Source: Leptodactylus fallax
Lineage: Eukaryota; Chordata; Amphibia; Anura; Leptodactylidae
Length of the DNA stretch: 64,000 nt
Assembly: GCA_947044405.1 (NCBI GenBank)
Contig: CAMRHE010000157.1
Span: 1,200,501 to 1,264,500, forward strand
Direction of reading: 5' to 3'
Shown in pieces: positions 63,693 through 64,000 of this stretch. The notes under the pieces are model-generated. The model did no database searches, had not been told where the DNA came from, and was given only the letters and a program-made list of their open reading frames with translations. Position 1 is the first letter of the stretch. The number at the start of each line of letters is the position of its first letter. The position numbers and the translations under genes were made by a program.

Positions 63693-64000
63693 TATCTATA
63701 TAGTATTTTCACATAGTATGGTATATTATAGTACAGTATTTAAACATTGTCTAAAATGAATGTCATGGTATTTGGATTCTCTCACATTTTTAGTTTTAGG
63801 ATTTAAACGCTCATTTTTTGACTATTTGGAATTTTACCTAATATTTAGGATATTTTTATCTGATGGCACAAAATATTAGATACCTGATTAACATTGATCT
63901 ACCAGTGATGTGTTCATGAACCTTGTTGCAATTATCACATAAAGTGTACCGCTCGTTTCAGGTGACTTCATTTGTGTACATGAGAAGTAACACTGGACAT

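Noticed and set aside
63875..63940. Possible stereocilin exon on the - strand (KVHEHITGRSMLI)
   Set aside because: A GT donor and compatible phase can be forced with an alternative acceptor, but there is no good upstream acceptor and no convincing match to the family.

Overview
The window is vertebrate nuclear DNA, most likely from a frog or toad. It has short conserved exons with GT/AG splice sites inside kilobase-scale introns. It is packed with interspersed repeats: Tc1/mariner elements, TTAA-flanked palindromic MITEs, hAT-like elements, L2/CR1-like LINE tails and solo LTRs. Nothing bacterial, viral or plasmid-like is present. The species cannot be named from the sequence; the anuran assignment is inferred from the repeat mix.

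Two protein genes can be read with confidence, and they converge tail to tail. On the + strand, nine coding exons at 11588-27902 encode a complete 418-residue mitochondrial creatine kinase (CKMT1). On the - strand, fourteen exons running from 61867 down to 41854 encode the last 665 residues of stereocilin (STRC), the hair-bundle protein of the inner ear. Its 5' exons lie beyond the right edge. The same convergent CKMT1-STRC arrangement is known in mammals (human 15q15.3), so the two assignments support each other. The genes belong to unrelated pathways: mitochondrial energy buffering and hair-bundle/tectorial-membrane coupling.

Layout: 1-11.5 kb, upstream flank with MITEs, a LINE 3' end and a polyadenylated retrocopy. 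11.6-28.1 kb, CKMT1, with an intact Tc1 transposase gene in intron 5 and a probable LTR in intron 7. 28.1-41.8 kb, intergenic, almost entirely repeats, including a multi-level nest of insertions (32.6-34.9 kb), a MITE split by an LTR (38.2-39.9 kb) and a hAT-like element filled with tandem repeats (40.0-41.6 kb). 41.85-61.87 kb, 3' half of STRC, whose introns carry another hAT-like element with a 31-bp minisatellite, a 600-bp foldback element and a dead Tc1 element. 61.9-64.0 kb, intron of STRC carrying a DD38E Tc1-like element with nearly identical ends.

No new gene system was found. The most notable material is in the transposable elements: several insertions are precise enough to reconstruct from target-site duplications, and a related ~31-bp minisatellite recurs at five places, two of them in hAT-like elements with both ends visible.
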